NCBI GenBank assembly: GCA_030426515.1
Contig: JAUHYM010000002.1
Location: 1-57,382, forward strand
Length of the DNA: 57,382 nucleotides
From: Actinomycetes bacterium
Lineage (GTDB): Bacteria > Actinomycetota > Actinomycetes > Actinomycetales > Microbacteriaceae
Direction of reading: 5' to 3'
This document shows, piece by piece, positions 7,630-15,473 of this stretch. The first letter of the stretch is position 1, and each line of letters begins with the position of its first letter. The translations under genes and the position numbers were made by a program. The notes under the pieces are model-generated. The model saw only the letters and a program-made list of their open reading frames with translations. It was not told the origin of the DNA and made no database searches.

Positions 7630-8390
7630 GTCGTCGCCTTCGCGTGTGCGGTGGCTTCGTCGAGGACGGCGATGAGGTTGTCGGGGTCGTGGGCGAAGCG
7701 GCCGAGGAAGAGTCCGTCGACGGCGTCGCCGAGGCGGGTGAGAAGGCCGGGGCCCGCGGACCCGCCGTAGATGACGGCGGATCCTTCCCGGGCGGGGTCG
7801 GCGTCGATCGCCTCCCGCAGGGCACGGGTGACGGTGGCGATGTGGTCGGTGGGGGCGGGTTGGGCGGCGCCGATGGCCCAGACCGGTTCGTACGCGACGA
7901 TCACGGGGCCGGCGGGGGCACCGTCGAGGTCGGTGCGCAGCTGCGCGATGGTCGCGGTCGCGGCGGCCGCGGCATCCTGGTGTTCGGTCTCGCCGATGCA
8001 CAGCACCGGGGTGAGCCCGCTGTTCAGGGCGGCGGCGGCTTTGGCTGCGGTGATCTGGTCGGTCTCGCCGAACAGGCGGCGGCGTTCGGCGTGGCCGATC
8101 TCGGCGAGGGTGACGCCGGTCTCGGCGAGTTCTTCGGCGGTGATCTCGCCGGTGAACGCGCCGGGCCCGTGCTCCGAGACGTCCTGCGCGCCGACGCGGA
8201 TCGGGGTGTCTTCGAAGGCGGTGAGGGCGGCGGGGATCTGCAGGTAGGTCGGGATCACGAAGAACGAGACCAGCCCGGAGCGGATGCCGGGGTGCTGCGC
8301 TGCCCGGTCTGCGACGGTGGTGAACCAGTCGCGCGCCTGGGCGTGGCCGAAGTAGGTCTTCAGGCTCACACCGACGGTGACAGGGGTCAT
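7626..8390 (-). CDS. lerI: Triose-phosphate-isomerase-family L-erythrulose-1-phosphate isomerase
   Basis: A 254-residue TIM-barrel protein with triose phosphate isomerase catalytic signatures: Lys in SLKTY, His in IGHAERRR, Glu in AYEPVWAIG, and phosphate-binding IYGGSAGP. It differs from housekeeping TPI (VSLKTY in place of NWKMN), as LerI proteins of mycobacterial and other tetritol pathways do. LerI converts L-erythrulose 1-phosphate to D-erythrulose 4-phosphate. Neighbours encode an RpiB-type isomerase and a fused dihydroxyacetone-kinase-like enzyme, exactly the LerK-LerI-DerI set. Its ATG shares one base with the derI stop. Confidence 0.8.
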   Translation of the reverse strand: MTPVTVGVSLKTYFGHAQARDWFTTVADRAAQHPGIRSGLVSFFVIPTYLQIPAALTAFEDTPIRVGAQDVSEHGPGAFTGEITAEELAETGVTLAEIGHAERRRLFGETDQITAAKAAAALNSGLTPVLCIGETEHQDAAAAATATIAQLRTDLDGAPAGPVIVAYEPVWAIGAAQPAPTDHIATVTRALREAIDADPAREGSAVIYGGSAGPGLLTRLGDAVDGLFLGRFAHDPDNLIAVLDEATAHAKATT

Positions 8391-8869
8391 CAGCAGGCTC
8401 CGGTCTCCTCGTACTGCGAGATGACGGCGACCTTCTCGGCGGAGGCGCTGGTGGGGTCGAACCGGTAGGTGAGCCACTCGCGGACGAGGCGGCGGGCGAG
8501 TTCGATGCCGACGACCCGCTGCCCCATGGTGAGGATCTGCGCGTTGTTGGAGAGCACGCCGCGCTCGACCGAGAACGAGTCGTGGGCGGTGACGGCGCGG
8601 ATGCCGGGGACCTTGTTCGCGGCGATCGCGACACCGAGGCCGGTGCCGCAGATCAGCAGCGCCCGGTCGGCATCACCGGTCGCGACGCGCTCGGCGGCTT
8701 CGATCGCGACCTTGGAGTAGGGGGTGTGCCCGTCGGCGTCGACGCCCACGTCGATGACCTCCACGACCCCGGCGTTGTTCTGCAGGTCGTTCTTGAGGAT
8801 CTCCTTGTAGTCGAAGCCGGCGTCGTCGCAGCCGATGACGAGGCGCAGGGGAGCGGGGGTGGCGGTCAT
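8390..8869 (-). CDS. derI: RpiB-family D-erythrulose-4-phosphate isomerase
   Basis: A 159-residue RpiB/LacAB-family isomerase: [14 protein letters not shown] at the N-terminus, the catalytic Cys loop [16 protein letters not shown] around residue 75, and [14 protein letters not shown] near residue 115. In tetrose pathways this family (DerI/EryI) turns D-erythrulose 4-phosphate into D-erythrose 4-phosphate, which enters the pentose phosphate and shikimate pathways. It lies between lerK (4-nt ATGA overlap) and lerI (1-nt overlap). Ribose 5-phosphate isomerase activity is an alternative but is less likely in this context. Confidence 0.8.
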   Translation of the reverse strand: MTATPAPLRLVIGCDDAGFDYKEILKNDLQNNAGVVEVIDVGVDADGHTPYSKVAIEAAERVATGDADRALLICGTGLGVAIAANKVPGIRAVTAHDSFSVERGVLSNNAQILTMGQRVVGIELARRLVREWLTYRFDPTSASAEKVAVISQYEETGAC

Positions 8870-10605
8870 GTCAGTTCTCCTTGTCGGCGGGCGAGGGTCT
8901 CGCCCACGGCGGTCACGATGAGCGCGAGGGAGATCGCGCCGGGGTCGGGGGTGCCCACGCTGTGCTGCCCGTGGGAGCGGGCGCGGCCCATGCGGGGCAG
9001 CAGGTCCGCGGTCGCGGCGGCCGCGGTGGTCGCGGCAGCCGCGGCGGACCGCCACGCGTCGACGAGGGTGTCGCCGGCATCGACGGCGCGGGTCAGCTCG
9101 GTGGTGAACGGAACGAGCGCGTCGACGAGGGTCTTATCGCCCACCTCGGCCTTGCCGTAGTCGGTCACCCCTGTGCTGCCCGCGGCGACGCCCGCGGCGA
9201 CCGAGGTCGCATCGGGGGTGCCGGTGTCGCCGAGCTTGCCGGCGATCTCGGTGAGGATGACGCCCCACAGGGCGCCGCTGGTGCCGCCGGCCTTATCGGA
9301 CCACGCGTCCGCCGCCCGCTCGAGGGTGGTCTGCGCACCGGCTCCGGCCCGCTGCGCGGTGGTCGCGGCGGCGAGGGCCGCGTGCGAGCCGCGCTGCATC
9401 CCGATGCCGTGGTCGCCGTCGCCCGCGATGGCGTCGATCCGACCCAGCTCGTCGACGTGGGCGTCGACCGTGGCGACGATCGTCTCGACCGCGGCGAGCA
9501 CGGTCGCAGCGGCCGCACGCGAGGCGCCGTCGGCGTCGGGGATCGCCGCGGCGGCCTCCCTGGCGACATCCGTCGTGTCGGCGCGCTGCGCGGCCGCGAC
9601 GACCGAGCCGCGCCGATAGGCGGGGGTGTCGACCGGGGTCTCCCACAGATCCTCGAGCTCGGCATCCAGCCAAAACAGGGTGAGCGAGGTGCCGGCCATG
9701 TCGAAGCTGGTGCAGTATTCGCCCACGTGCGGGTCGACGATCACCGCACCGGCATCCTCCAGCAGCTGCGCGATGCGTCGGTAGACGACGAACATCTCCT
9801 CGTACTTCAACGACCCGAGCCCGTTGAGGATCGGGACCACCCGGGCACCCGCGACATCCACACCCTCGGGCACCTCGGCGAGCAGCTTCTCGACGAGCAG
9901 CTCGGCGAGCCCGTCGGCGGTGGGGATGTCGGTCTCATCGATCCCCGGTTCTCCGTGGATCCCGAGCCCGACCGCCATCCGCCCCTCGGGCACCGAGAAC
10001 AGCGGGCTCTCCGCGCCGGGAAGGGTGCAGCCGGTGAACGCGACCCCGAACGACCGGGTCCGCGCGTTCGCTCGCGCCGCAAGCGCCGTGACCCCGGTGA
10101 GGTCCTCGCCCCGCTCGGCGGCGGCCGCCGCGATCCGGAACACGGTCAGGTCACCGGCGATGCCGCGACGCTTGTGCGCCTCCGACGGGTCGGCGCTGAA
10201 GATGTCGTCGGTCACCGTCACGGTCTCGCACGGGATCCCGGCCTCGCGCAGCCGTTCCTGCGCGGCATCGAAGTTCAGCACGTCCCCGGCGTAGTTGCCG
10301 TACGAGAAGAACACCCCGCCCCCGGCATCCGCGGCCTTCGCCACGCTCGTGATCTGCTGGGTCGAGGGGGAGGCGAACAGGTTGCCCATCGCCGCCCCGT
10401 GGGCCAGGCCCTGACCGACCAGCCCGCCGAACGCCGGGTAGTGCCCCGACCCGCCGCCGATCACCACCGCGACCTGCCCCGCGGGCACGACCGTCGACCG
10501 CACCACCCCACCGGTCACCCGGCGCACATACCGGCCGTTCGCGGCGACGAACCCCTCGATCATCTCGTCCGCGAAATCCGCAGGCTCATTCCACAGGCGC
10601 GTCAT
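8866..10605 (-). CDS. lerK: DhaK-DhaL fusion kinase, probable L-erythrulose kinase
   Basis: A 579-residue ATP-dependent kinase of the dihydroxyacetone kinase family. The N-terminal DhaK domain (about 1-330) shows [12 protein letters not shown] and the substrate-binding His in GLGIHGEPG; the C-terminal DhaL domain (about 370-579) has [13 protein letters not shown] for Mg-ATP binding. It is the first gene of the operon, so it is closest to the promoter. With lerI and derI it indicates phosphorylation of L-erythrulose to L-erythrulose 1-phosphate (LerK). The start ATG follows a GGAG-containing leader; two GntR boxes lie 70-110 bp upstream. Pure dihydroxyacetone kinase function cannot be excluded by sequence alone. 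Confidence 0.8.
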   Translation of the reverse strand: MTRLWNEPADFADEMIEGFVAANGRYVRRVTGGVVRSTVVPAGQVAVVIGGGSGHYPAFGGLVGQGLAHGAAMGNLFASPSTQQITSVAKAADAGGGVFFSYGNYAGDVLNFDAAQERLREAGIPCETVTVTDDIFSADPSEAHKRRGIAGDLTVFRIAAAAAERGEDLTGVTALAARANARTRSFGVAFTGCTLPGAESPLFSVPEGRMAVGLGIHGEPGIDETDIPTADGLAELLVEKLLAEVPEGVDVAGARVVPILNGLGSLKYEEMFVVYRRIAQLLEDAGAVIVDPHVGEYCTSFDMAGTSLTLFWLDAELEDLWETPVDTPAYRRGSVVAAAQRADTTDVAREAAAAIPDADGASRAAAATVLAAVETIVATVDAHVDELGRIDAIAGDGDHGIGMQRGSHAALAAATTAQRAGAGAQTTLERAADAWSDKAGGTSGALWGVILTEIAGKLGDTGTPDATSVAAGVAAGSTGVTDYGKAEVGDKTLVDALVPFTTELTRAVDAGDTLVDAWRSAAAAATTAAAATADLLPRMGRARSHGQHSVGTPDPGAISLALIVTAVGETLARRQGELT

Positions 10606-10675
10606 CGCGTCTCCTTCGCGTCGGCAGGTCACAGGGCGGGGGCAGGGGGTGGGCCCTCCCGCCCCATTCTCACAA

Positions 10676-10712
10676 ACCGGTTGACCAATAGCAAGATCCG
10701 GTTGACCAATTG
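10676..10712. promoter_or_regulatory. Tandem GntR (FadR-type) operator pair between lerK and the regulator gene
   Basis: The 13-mer CCGGTTGACCAAT occurs at 10677-10689 and again at 10698-10710, exactly 21 bp (two helical turns) apart. The core GGTTGACC is a palindrome-like GGT-N2-ACC arrangement typical of FadR-subfamily operators. The pair lies between the divergent lerK operon and GntR gene, and the same 13-mer (inverted) recurs before the gene at 12964. Confidence 0.8.
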
Positions 10713-10736
10713 TTCCAATGCGGCGTGTCACCGCTG

Positions 10737-10742
10737 TAGGTT
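10737..10742 (+). promoter_or_regulatory. Leaderless -10 element of the GntR gene
   Basis: TAGGTT ends 6 nt before the ATG at 10749, the TAnnnT-N6/7-start arrangement of actinobacterial leaderless promoters, so transcription should begin at or beside the start codon. The nearer GntR box lies just upstream of where the -35 region would be, consistent with autoregulation. Confidence 0.55.
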
Positions 10743-10748
10743 TGCTCC

Positions 10749-11483
10749 ATGCCCGCGTATCGCGACAACCCGGACGAGATCACCGCCGCCCTCGGGACCC
10801 TTCCCGCCGGCACGGCCGTGTCCGAGGTCGCGCGACGCCTGCTCGATCTGTTCACGAGCGGATCCATCGAACCGGGTACGCGTCTGCCTCCCGAGCGTCA
10901 GCTCGCAGCGACCCTCGGCGTCGGGCGCTCGGCGGTGCGTGAGGCGCTCGCCGCGCTCGAGATCCTCGGCATCGTCGATGTCCGCCCCGGGTCGGGCACC
11001 TACCTGCGCGGCACCGCCAGCGAGCTGCTGCCGCAGACCCTGCGGTGGGGGCTGCTGATCGGCCAGAAGAGCACCGACGAGCTGCTCGAGCTGCGGTCCG
11101 GGCTCGAGATCTACGTGGCGCGGCTGGCCGCCGGCCGGGCCGAGCCGAACAGGGTCGCACAGCTGAAGGCGAGCCTCGAGCGGATGCGCGCCGACCTCGG
11201 CGACCTGAAGGCCTTCGTGCGCGCCGACATGGAGTTCCACGACGTGCTCGCCTCGACCGCCGGGAACGACACGCTCGTGGACCTGCTCTCGGTGGTGCGC
11301 TCGCTGCTGCACGTCTACGCCGACCGGCGCGTCCACGACGAGGAGAAGGCGCGCGAGGCGCTCGCCGAGCACGAGGCGGTGTTCGCCGCGATCGAGGCGG
11401 CCGACCCGGATGCCGCGGCGAACGCGATGGCCGCGCACATGGCGACCGCCGCCGCCCGTGTCGCCGCCGAGGCCGCCGGCTGA
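10749..11483 (+). CDS. FadR-subfamily GntR regulator of the erythrulose/apionate regulon
   Basis: A 244-residue regulator. Winged helix-turn-helix at residues 25-90 (GTRLPPERQLAATLGVGRSAVREALAAL, then VRPGSGTYL) and an all-helical FCD ligand domain from about 95, with the expected acidic and His positions (RADMEFHDVLA, the His pair in HVYADRRVHD, and EHEAVFAAI). FCD domains bind small carboxylates or sugar acids with a metal. It is transcribed away from lerK across two CCGGTTGACCAAT boxes, making it the probable repressor of that operon. The ligand is unknown; a pathway intermediate such as apionate or an erythrulose derivative is a reasonable guess. Confidence 0.88.
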   Translation: MPAYRDNPDEITAALGTLPAGTAVSEVARRLLDLFTSGSIEPGTRLPPERQLAATLGVGRSAVREALAALEILGIVDVRPGSGTYLRGTASELLPQTLRWGLLIGQKSTDELLELRSGLEIYVARLAAGRAEPNRVAQLKASLERMRADLGDLKAFVRADMEFHDVLASTAGNDTLVDLLSVVRSLLHVYADRRVHDEEKAREALAEHEAVFAAIEAADPDAAANAMAAHMATAAARVAAEAAG

Positions 11484-11585
11484 CCCGCCGCCGAGGGCCC
11501 CGCGAGACTTCACGAATGGTGCGTTTTGGGCGCCGGAACCGCACATTCCTGCGGTCTCGGCGGGCGAGGAGATAGCGTGAGGCGG

Positions 11586-12845
11586 ATGGAGCAGAACTGG
11601 GCGGGGACCTACCGCTACACGGCGCCGCGCATGGTCGCGGCCTCCTCGGTCGACGACGTCCGTCGCCTCGTCGCCGAGCCCGGCCGGGTTCACGCGCTGG
11701 GGACGCGTCACTCGTTCACCGACATCCCCGACACGACCGGAACGCTCATCGACGTCACCGGGCTCCCGGCAGAATTCGCTCTCGATGAGGGCGACCAGAC
11801 GGTCACCGTCGCCGCCGGGACCCGCTATGGCGTGCTCGCCCTGTGGCTGCACGAGCGCGGGTGGGCGCTGCGCAACATGGGATCGCTGCCCCACATCAAC
11901 GCCGCCGGTGCGACCGCGACCGGCACCCACGGCTCGGGCGACGCGAACCCCGTGCTCTCGGCCTCGGTGTGCGGCCTGCGGTATGTCGGCGCCGACGCCG
12001 AGGTGCGCGAGGTGCGCCGCGGCGACCCGGACTTCGACGCGCTCGTGGTCGGGCTCGGCGCGTTCGGGATCATCGTCGCCGTCACCCTCGACGTCGTGCC
12101 GACCTTCGATGTGCGGCAGGACATCTACCGCGGGCTCACCTGGCCGAGGTTCCTCGACGACGTCGACGCGGTCACCGGTGCGGGGTACAGCGTGTCGGTC
12201 TTCACTCGGTGGTCGGGTGACGAGGTGGGCGATGTCTGGGTCAAGCGCGTCATCCCCGCCAGCGCCGGCGACGTCGAGGTGGCGCCGGTGATCCTCGATG
12301 CTCGGTGTGCGACCGACGCCGGCTCACGCTTCGATGACGTCATCGGCGAGAACCGCACCCCGGTCGGCGAGCCCGGTCCCTGGATGCTGCGGCTGCCGCA
12401 TTTTCGGCTGGACGCGACCCCGTCGATGGGGGAGGAGATCCAGACCGAGTACCTCGTCCCTCGCGCTCACGCGGCCGCAGCACTCGACGCGATCCGGCCG
12501 CTGGCCGCGGCGCTGGACCCGCACCTGGGCGTGACCGAACTGCGCACCGCCGCACGGGATGACCTCTGGTTGAGCCCGGCCTACGAGCGCGACGCGTTCA
12601 TCATCCACTTCACCTGGTACGACCATCCGCGGGAGGTCGGTGCGCTCATCCCTCAGATCGAGGCCGCGCTCGCCCCGTTCGACGCGCGCCCGCACTGGGG
12701 CAAGCAGCACGCGTTCGACCGGGCCGCGATCGAACGCGTCCACCCGCGTCTGGCCGATGCGCGCGCCGTGTTCGAGCGCCTCGACCCCGAGGGGCGGTTC
12801 GTCAACGACCACCTCGTCCGCGTCGGCGTGCGCGAGCCGCGCTGA
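11586..12845 (+). CDS. aldO: FAD-dependent alditol oxidase homologue
   Basis: A 419-residue VAO-type flavoenzyme strongly resembling Streptomyces alditol oxidase. GTRHSF contains the His expected to carry covalent 8-alpha FAD; NMGSLPHINAAGATATGTHGSG is the FAD-binding stretch; EYLVPR, HFTW and the C-terminal RPHWGK are family hallmarks. AldO oxidises the C1 hydroxyl of alditols such as xylitol to aldoses, making H2O2. ATG 11586 is chosen because TAGCGT at 11573-11578 sits 7 nt upstream (leaderless pattern); a GTG at 11577 preceded by AGGAG is the alternative. Location between the GntR gene and the nucleoside-hydrolase-like pair suggests a polyol feeding the same tetrose/apiose route, which is inference. 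No catalase-like partner is seen. Confidence 0.8.
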   Translation: MEQNWAGTYRYTAPRMVAASSVDDVRRLVAEPGRVHALGTRHSFTDIPDTTGTLIDVTGLPAEFALDEGDQTVTVAAGTRYGVLALWLHERGWALRNMGSLPHINAAGATATGTHGSGDANPVLSASVCGLRYVGADAEVREVRRGDPDFDALVVGLGAFGIIVAVTLDVVPTFDVRQDIYRGLTWPRFLDDVDAVTGAGYSVSVFTRWSGDEVGDVWVKRVIPASAGDVEVAPVILDARCATDAGSRFDDVIGENRTPVGEPGPWMLRLPHFRLDATPSMGEEIQTEYLVPRAHAAAALDAIRPLAAALDPHLGVTELRTAARDDLWLSPAYERDAFIIHFTWYDHPREVGALIPQIEAALAPFDARPHWGKQHAFDRAAIERVHPRLADARAVFERLDPEGRFVNDHLVRVGVREPR

Positions 12846-12895
12846 CCGCCGACCCCCGCGAGCGGCCCGGGCGAAAGCCGAGTGACGTTCGCGAA

Positions 12896-12908
12896 ATTGG
12901 TCAACCGG
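12896..12908 (+). promoter_or_regulatory. GntR-type operator before the nucleoside-hydrolase-like operon
   Basis: ATTGGTCAACCGG is the exact reverse complement of the 13-mer found twice before lerK. It lies 55 bp upstream of the ATG at 12964, inside an otherwise empty 118-bp gap, and argues that the downstream pair belongs to the same regulon. Confidence 0.75.
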
Positions 12909-12963
12909 TGTTACGATTAGGGCTGAGTTCGGCGCGCCGGCGCCCGCACCCAGGAGGACGAGG

Positions 12964-14028
12964 ATGACCCGTATCCCTACGCCCGAGAACGCCGCCGCCG
13001 AGGCGGTCACCGCCTCGTGGAGCCTCGGTGAGACGCCGTGGCAGGTGATCCCGCCGGTCTCCCCGCCCCGGGCTCGCGTGATCATCGACAACGACTTCGC
13101 CGGCGACCCGGACGACCTGTACCAGCTCGTTCACCATCTGCTGTCGCCGAGCGTGGAGATCCCGCTCATCGTCGCGTCGCACCTTCGCGCGGACGACCCC
13201 TTCGACCCGAGCGGTCGCAGCGCCGAGAACGCGCAGGCGATCGTGCGCGACGTGTTCGGGCGGATGGGGCTCGCCTCCACCGACCGCATCGTCCGCGGAT
13301 CGAACGACGCCCTCGCGGGCGCGGCGACCCCGCAGCCGGCGCCGGCGGTCGACGCGATCATCGCGGAGGCGCTGCGTGACGACGACCGGCCACTGTTCTA
13401 TGTCGCCGGCGGTGGGCTCACCGATCTCGCGTCGGCGCTGCTGACCGAGCCGCGGATCGCGGAGCGGATGACGCTGATCTGGATCGGCGGCGCCGAGCAC
13501 GAGGGGCTCGCGGTGCCGCCGCCGAACGCGATGCCGATCGAGTACAACCTGCTGATCGACGTCACCGCCGGGCAGGTCGTGTTCGCCTCCGACATCCCGA
13601 TCTGGCAGATCCCGCGCGACGTATACCGGCAGTGCCTCGTCTCGGACGCCGAACTGCGGATGCGGGTCGCCGCGACGGGACCGCTGGGTCGGTACCTGTA
13701 CGACGAGCTCGCGATGGTGTTCGCCATGATCGGCACACACCTGGGGGGCGCGTCGGAGTCGTACGCGCTGGGGGACTCGCCGCTCGTGCTCCTGACCGCG
13801 CTGCAGTCGGTGTTCGAGCCGGACTCGTCGTCGAGCCGGCACGTCACCATGCCCACCCCCGCGATCACGGACGACGGCGGCTACCGCGCGGTAAAGGGTG
13901 CGCGCCCGATGCGCGTGTACACCTGGGTCGACACCCGGCTCATGTTCGAGGACATGTACCTCAAGCTCGCCGAGTTCGGCGAGTGGCAGGACGCCACGGG
14001 CGCGTTCGACGATCGGGCCGAGGGATGA
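12964..14028 (+). CDS. Nucleoside-hydrolase-fold protein, substrate unknown
   Basis: A 354-residue cytoplasmic protein of the inosine-uridine nucleoside hydrolase superfamily. The N-terminal calcium-site motif appears as IDNDFAGDPDD (residues 41-51), matching the family DxDxxxDD pattern. Further on, FYVAGGGLTDLASALL and WIGGAEHEG match the central Rossmann-like core, and IEYNLLIDVTAGQVVF resembles the Asn-containing ligand loop. Family members hydrolyse the N-glycosidic bond of ribofuranosides, but many homologues are uncharacterised. No purine or pyrimidine genes are nearby; instead it is followed by an overlapping (ATGA) Sde182-type gene and preceded by a GntR box shared with the erythrulose operon. 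A furanoside other than a nucleoside is a plausible substrate. It starts after a strong AGGAGG ribosome site. Confidence 0.78.
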   Translation: MTRIPTPENAAAEAVTASWSLGETPWQVIPPVSPPRARVIIDNDFAGDPDDLYQLVHHLLSPSVEIPLIVASHLRADDPFDPSGRSAENAQAIVRDVFGRMGLASTDRIVRGSNDALAGAATPQPAPAVDAIIAEALRDDDRPLFYVAGGGLTDLASALLTEPRIAERMTLIWIGGAEHEGLAVPPPNAMPIEYNLLIDVTAGQVVFASDIPIWQIPRDVYRQCLVSDAELRMRVAATGPLGRYLYDELAMVFAMIGTHLGGASESYALGDSPLVLLTALQSVFEPDSSSSRHVTMPTPAITDDGGYRAVKGARPMRVYTWVDTRLMFEDMYLKLAEFGEWQDATGAFDDRAEG

Positions 14029-15467
14029 GCGGGCGCACCGGGCGCCCCCGCACGATCGTCACCGCCGATCCCGAGCTCGACGATCTCAACTCCCTGCTGC
14101 GGTTCCTGCTGTACACGAACGAGGTCGAGGTCGAGGGCCTCGTCTACGCCAGCAGCCGGTTCCACTGGAAGGGCGACGGGCAGGGCACCGAGTTCTTCCT
14201 GCCCGAGCGCGAGTACGACACCCCGCAGACCTCCTGGCGGTGGGCGCCGGGTGAGCGGTTCATCCACGACGCGGTCGACGCCTACGCCGAGGTCTACGAC
14301 AACCTGGTCGTGCACGACCCGCGCTACCCGTCACCGGCCACACTGCGCGGGCTCATCCGCGAGGGGAACGTCGACTTCGAGGGCGATACCCGTGCCGAGA
14401 CGCCTGGATCCCGCCTCATCGCCGACGCGCTGCTCGCCGACAGCCCCGGCCCGCTGTTCCTGCAGCTGTGGGCGGGCCCCAGCACCGTGGCGCGCGCCCT
14501 CATGTCGATCGAGGAGCGCTACCGCGGCACCGAGGCCTGGGAGCGGGTGCGCGCCGAGGTGTCGGCGAAGGCGGTCATCACCAAGTTCGCATCGCAGGAC
14601 GCCACCTACGACGACTACATCCTGCCGGTCTGGCCGGACATCCGCGTGATCGAGGTCGCCACCCTCGCGTGGGGGTACATGGTGCGCAAGACGCTGCCCG
14701 AGGAGGATCTGCCGCTGCTGGGCGCCGACTGGATGCGCGAGAACATCACCAGCGCGGGACCGCTCGGCGCGCTCTACCGCGTGTGGGGCGATGGCATCCA
14801 GATGGCACCCGGCGACATGACCGACTACTTCGGTCTGTCGGGGCTCAGCGCCGACGAGCTGCGCGAGCAGGGGTACCGCGTGTGGATGGATCCACAGCCG
14901 GCGGGCGAGTGGATCTCGGAGGGCGACACCACCAACATGCTCAACCTGCTGGTGCCGGGCCTGCGTGGCCACGAGCACCCCGCGTTCGGCGGGTGGGGTG
15001 GGCGTGCTGCGCGCACCGACGTCGGCCCGGACACCTGGGCCATCGACGACGCCGCGTTCGGTCGCGGGGGCGACGAGGCATCCGTCACCCGCTGGTTCGC
15101 CGCGGCGCAGGCCGACTTCGCCGCACGACTGCAGTGGTCGGTGACCCCGGCGTATGCGGACGCGAACCACGCGCCTGTGATCACCGTCGCCGACGGCATC
15201 GACCGGACGGTCGCGCCCGGTGAGCGCGTGGCCCTGACCGCCACCGCGTCCGACCCGGACGGCGACGACGTCACCTGTCGCTGGTTCCTCTACCCCGAGG
15301 CGGGTTCGGCCCCGACGGCCACGCTCGAGGGTGACGGTGCCGAGGCGACCGTCGTCGTGCCGGCCGATGCGAGGGCGGGGGCGACGATCCACGCGATCGT
15401 CGAAGCGAAGGATGCTGCGCCGAGACCTCTGACGGCCTGGCAGCGGGTGATCCTCACCGTCCGCTGA
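14025..15467 (+). CDS. Sde182-type (DUF1593) nucleoside-hydrolase-like protein with C-terminal Ig-like domain
   Basis: A 480-residue protein. The N-terminal 370 residues match the DUF1593 / cellulose-binding Sde182 nucleoside-hydrolase-like domain: TIVTADPELDDLNSLLRFLL, YASSRFHWKGDG, FLQLWAGPSTVARAL and GLRGHEHPAFGGWGGR. About 85 residues at the C-terminus form a beta-sandwich (HAPVITVADGIDRTVAPGE, DPDGDDVTCRWF) typical of the Sde182 C-terminal domain. Many relatives are secreted, but no signal peptide is seen here, so it is predicted to be cytoplasmic. It is translationally coupled to the preceding nucleoside-hydrolase-like gene. Catalytic activity of the family is not established to my knowledge; glycoside binding or hydrolysis is likely. 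Confidence 0.8.
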   Translation: MSGRTGRPRTIVTADPELDDLNSLLRFLLYTNEVEVEGLVYASSRFHWKGDGQGTEFFLPEREYDTPQTSWRWAPGERFIHDAVDAYAEVYDNLVVHDPRYPSPATLRGLIREGNVDFEGDTRAETPGSRLIADALLADSPGPLFLQLWAGPSTVARALMSIEERYRGTEAWERVRAEVSAKAVITKFASQDATYDDYILPVWPDIRVIEVATLAWGYMVRKTLPEEDLPLLGADWMRENITSAGPLGALYRVWGDGIQMAPGDMTDYFGLSGLSADELREQGYRVWMDPQPAGEWISEGDTTNMLNLLVPGLRGHEHPAFGGWGGRAARTDVGPDTWAIDDAAFGRGGDEASVTRWFAAAQADFAARLQWSVTPAYADANHAPVITVADGIDRTVAPGERVALTATASDPDGDDVTCRWFLYPEAGSAPTATLEGDGAEATVVVPADARAGATIHAIVEAKDAAPRPLTAWQRVILTVR

Positions 15468-15473
15468 GCACGC

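Noticed and set aside
11519-11544. Imperfect 26-bp palindrome GTGCGTTTTGGGCGCCGGAACCGCAC before aldO
   Set aside because: Several mismatched pairs and no second copy; could be a weak terminator or operator, but not supported enough to list.
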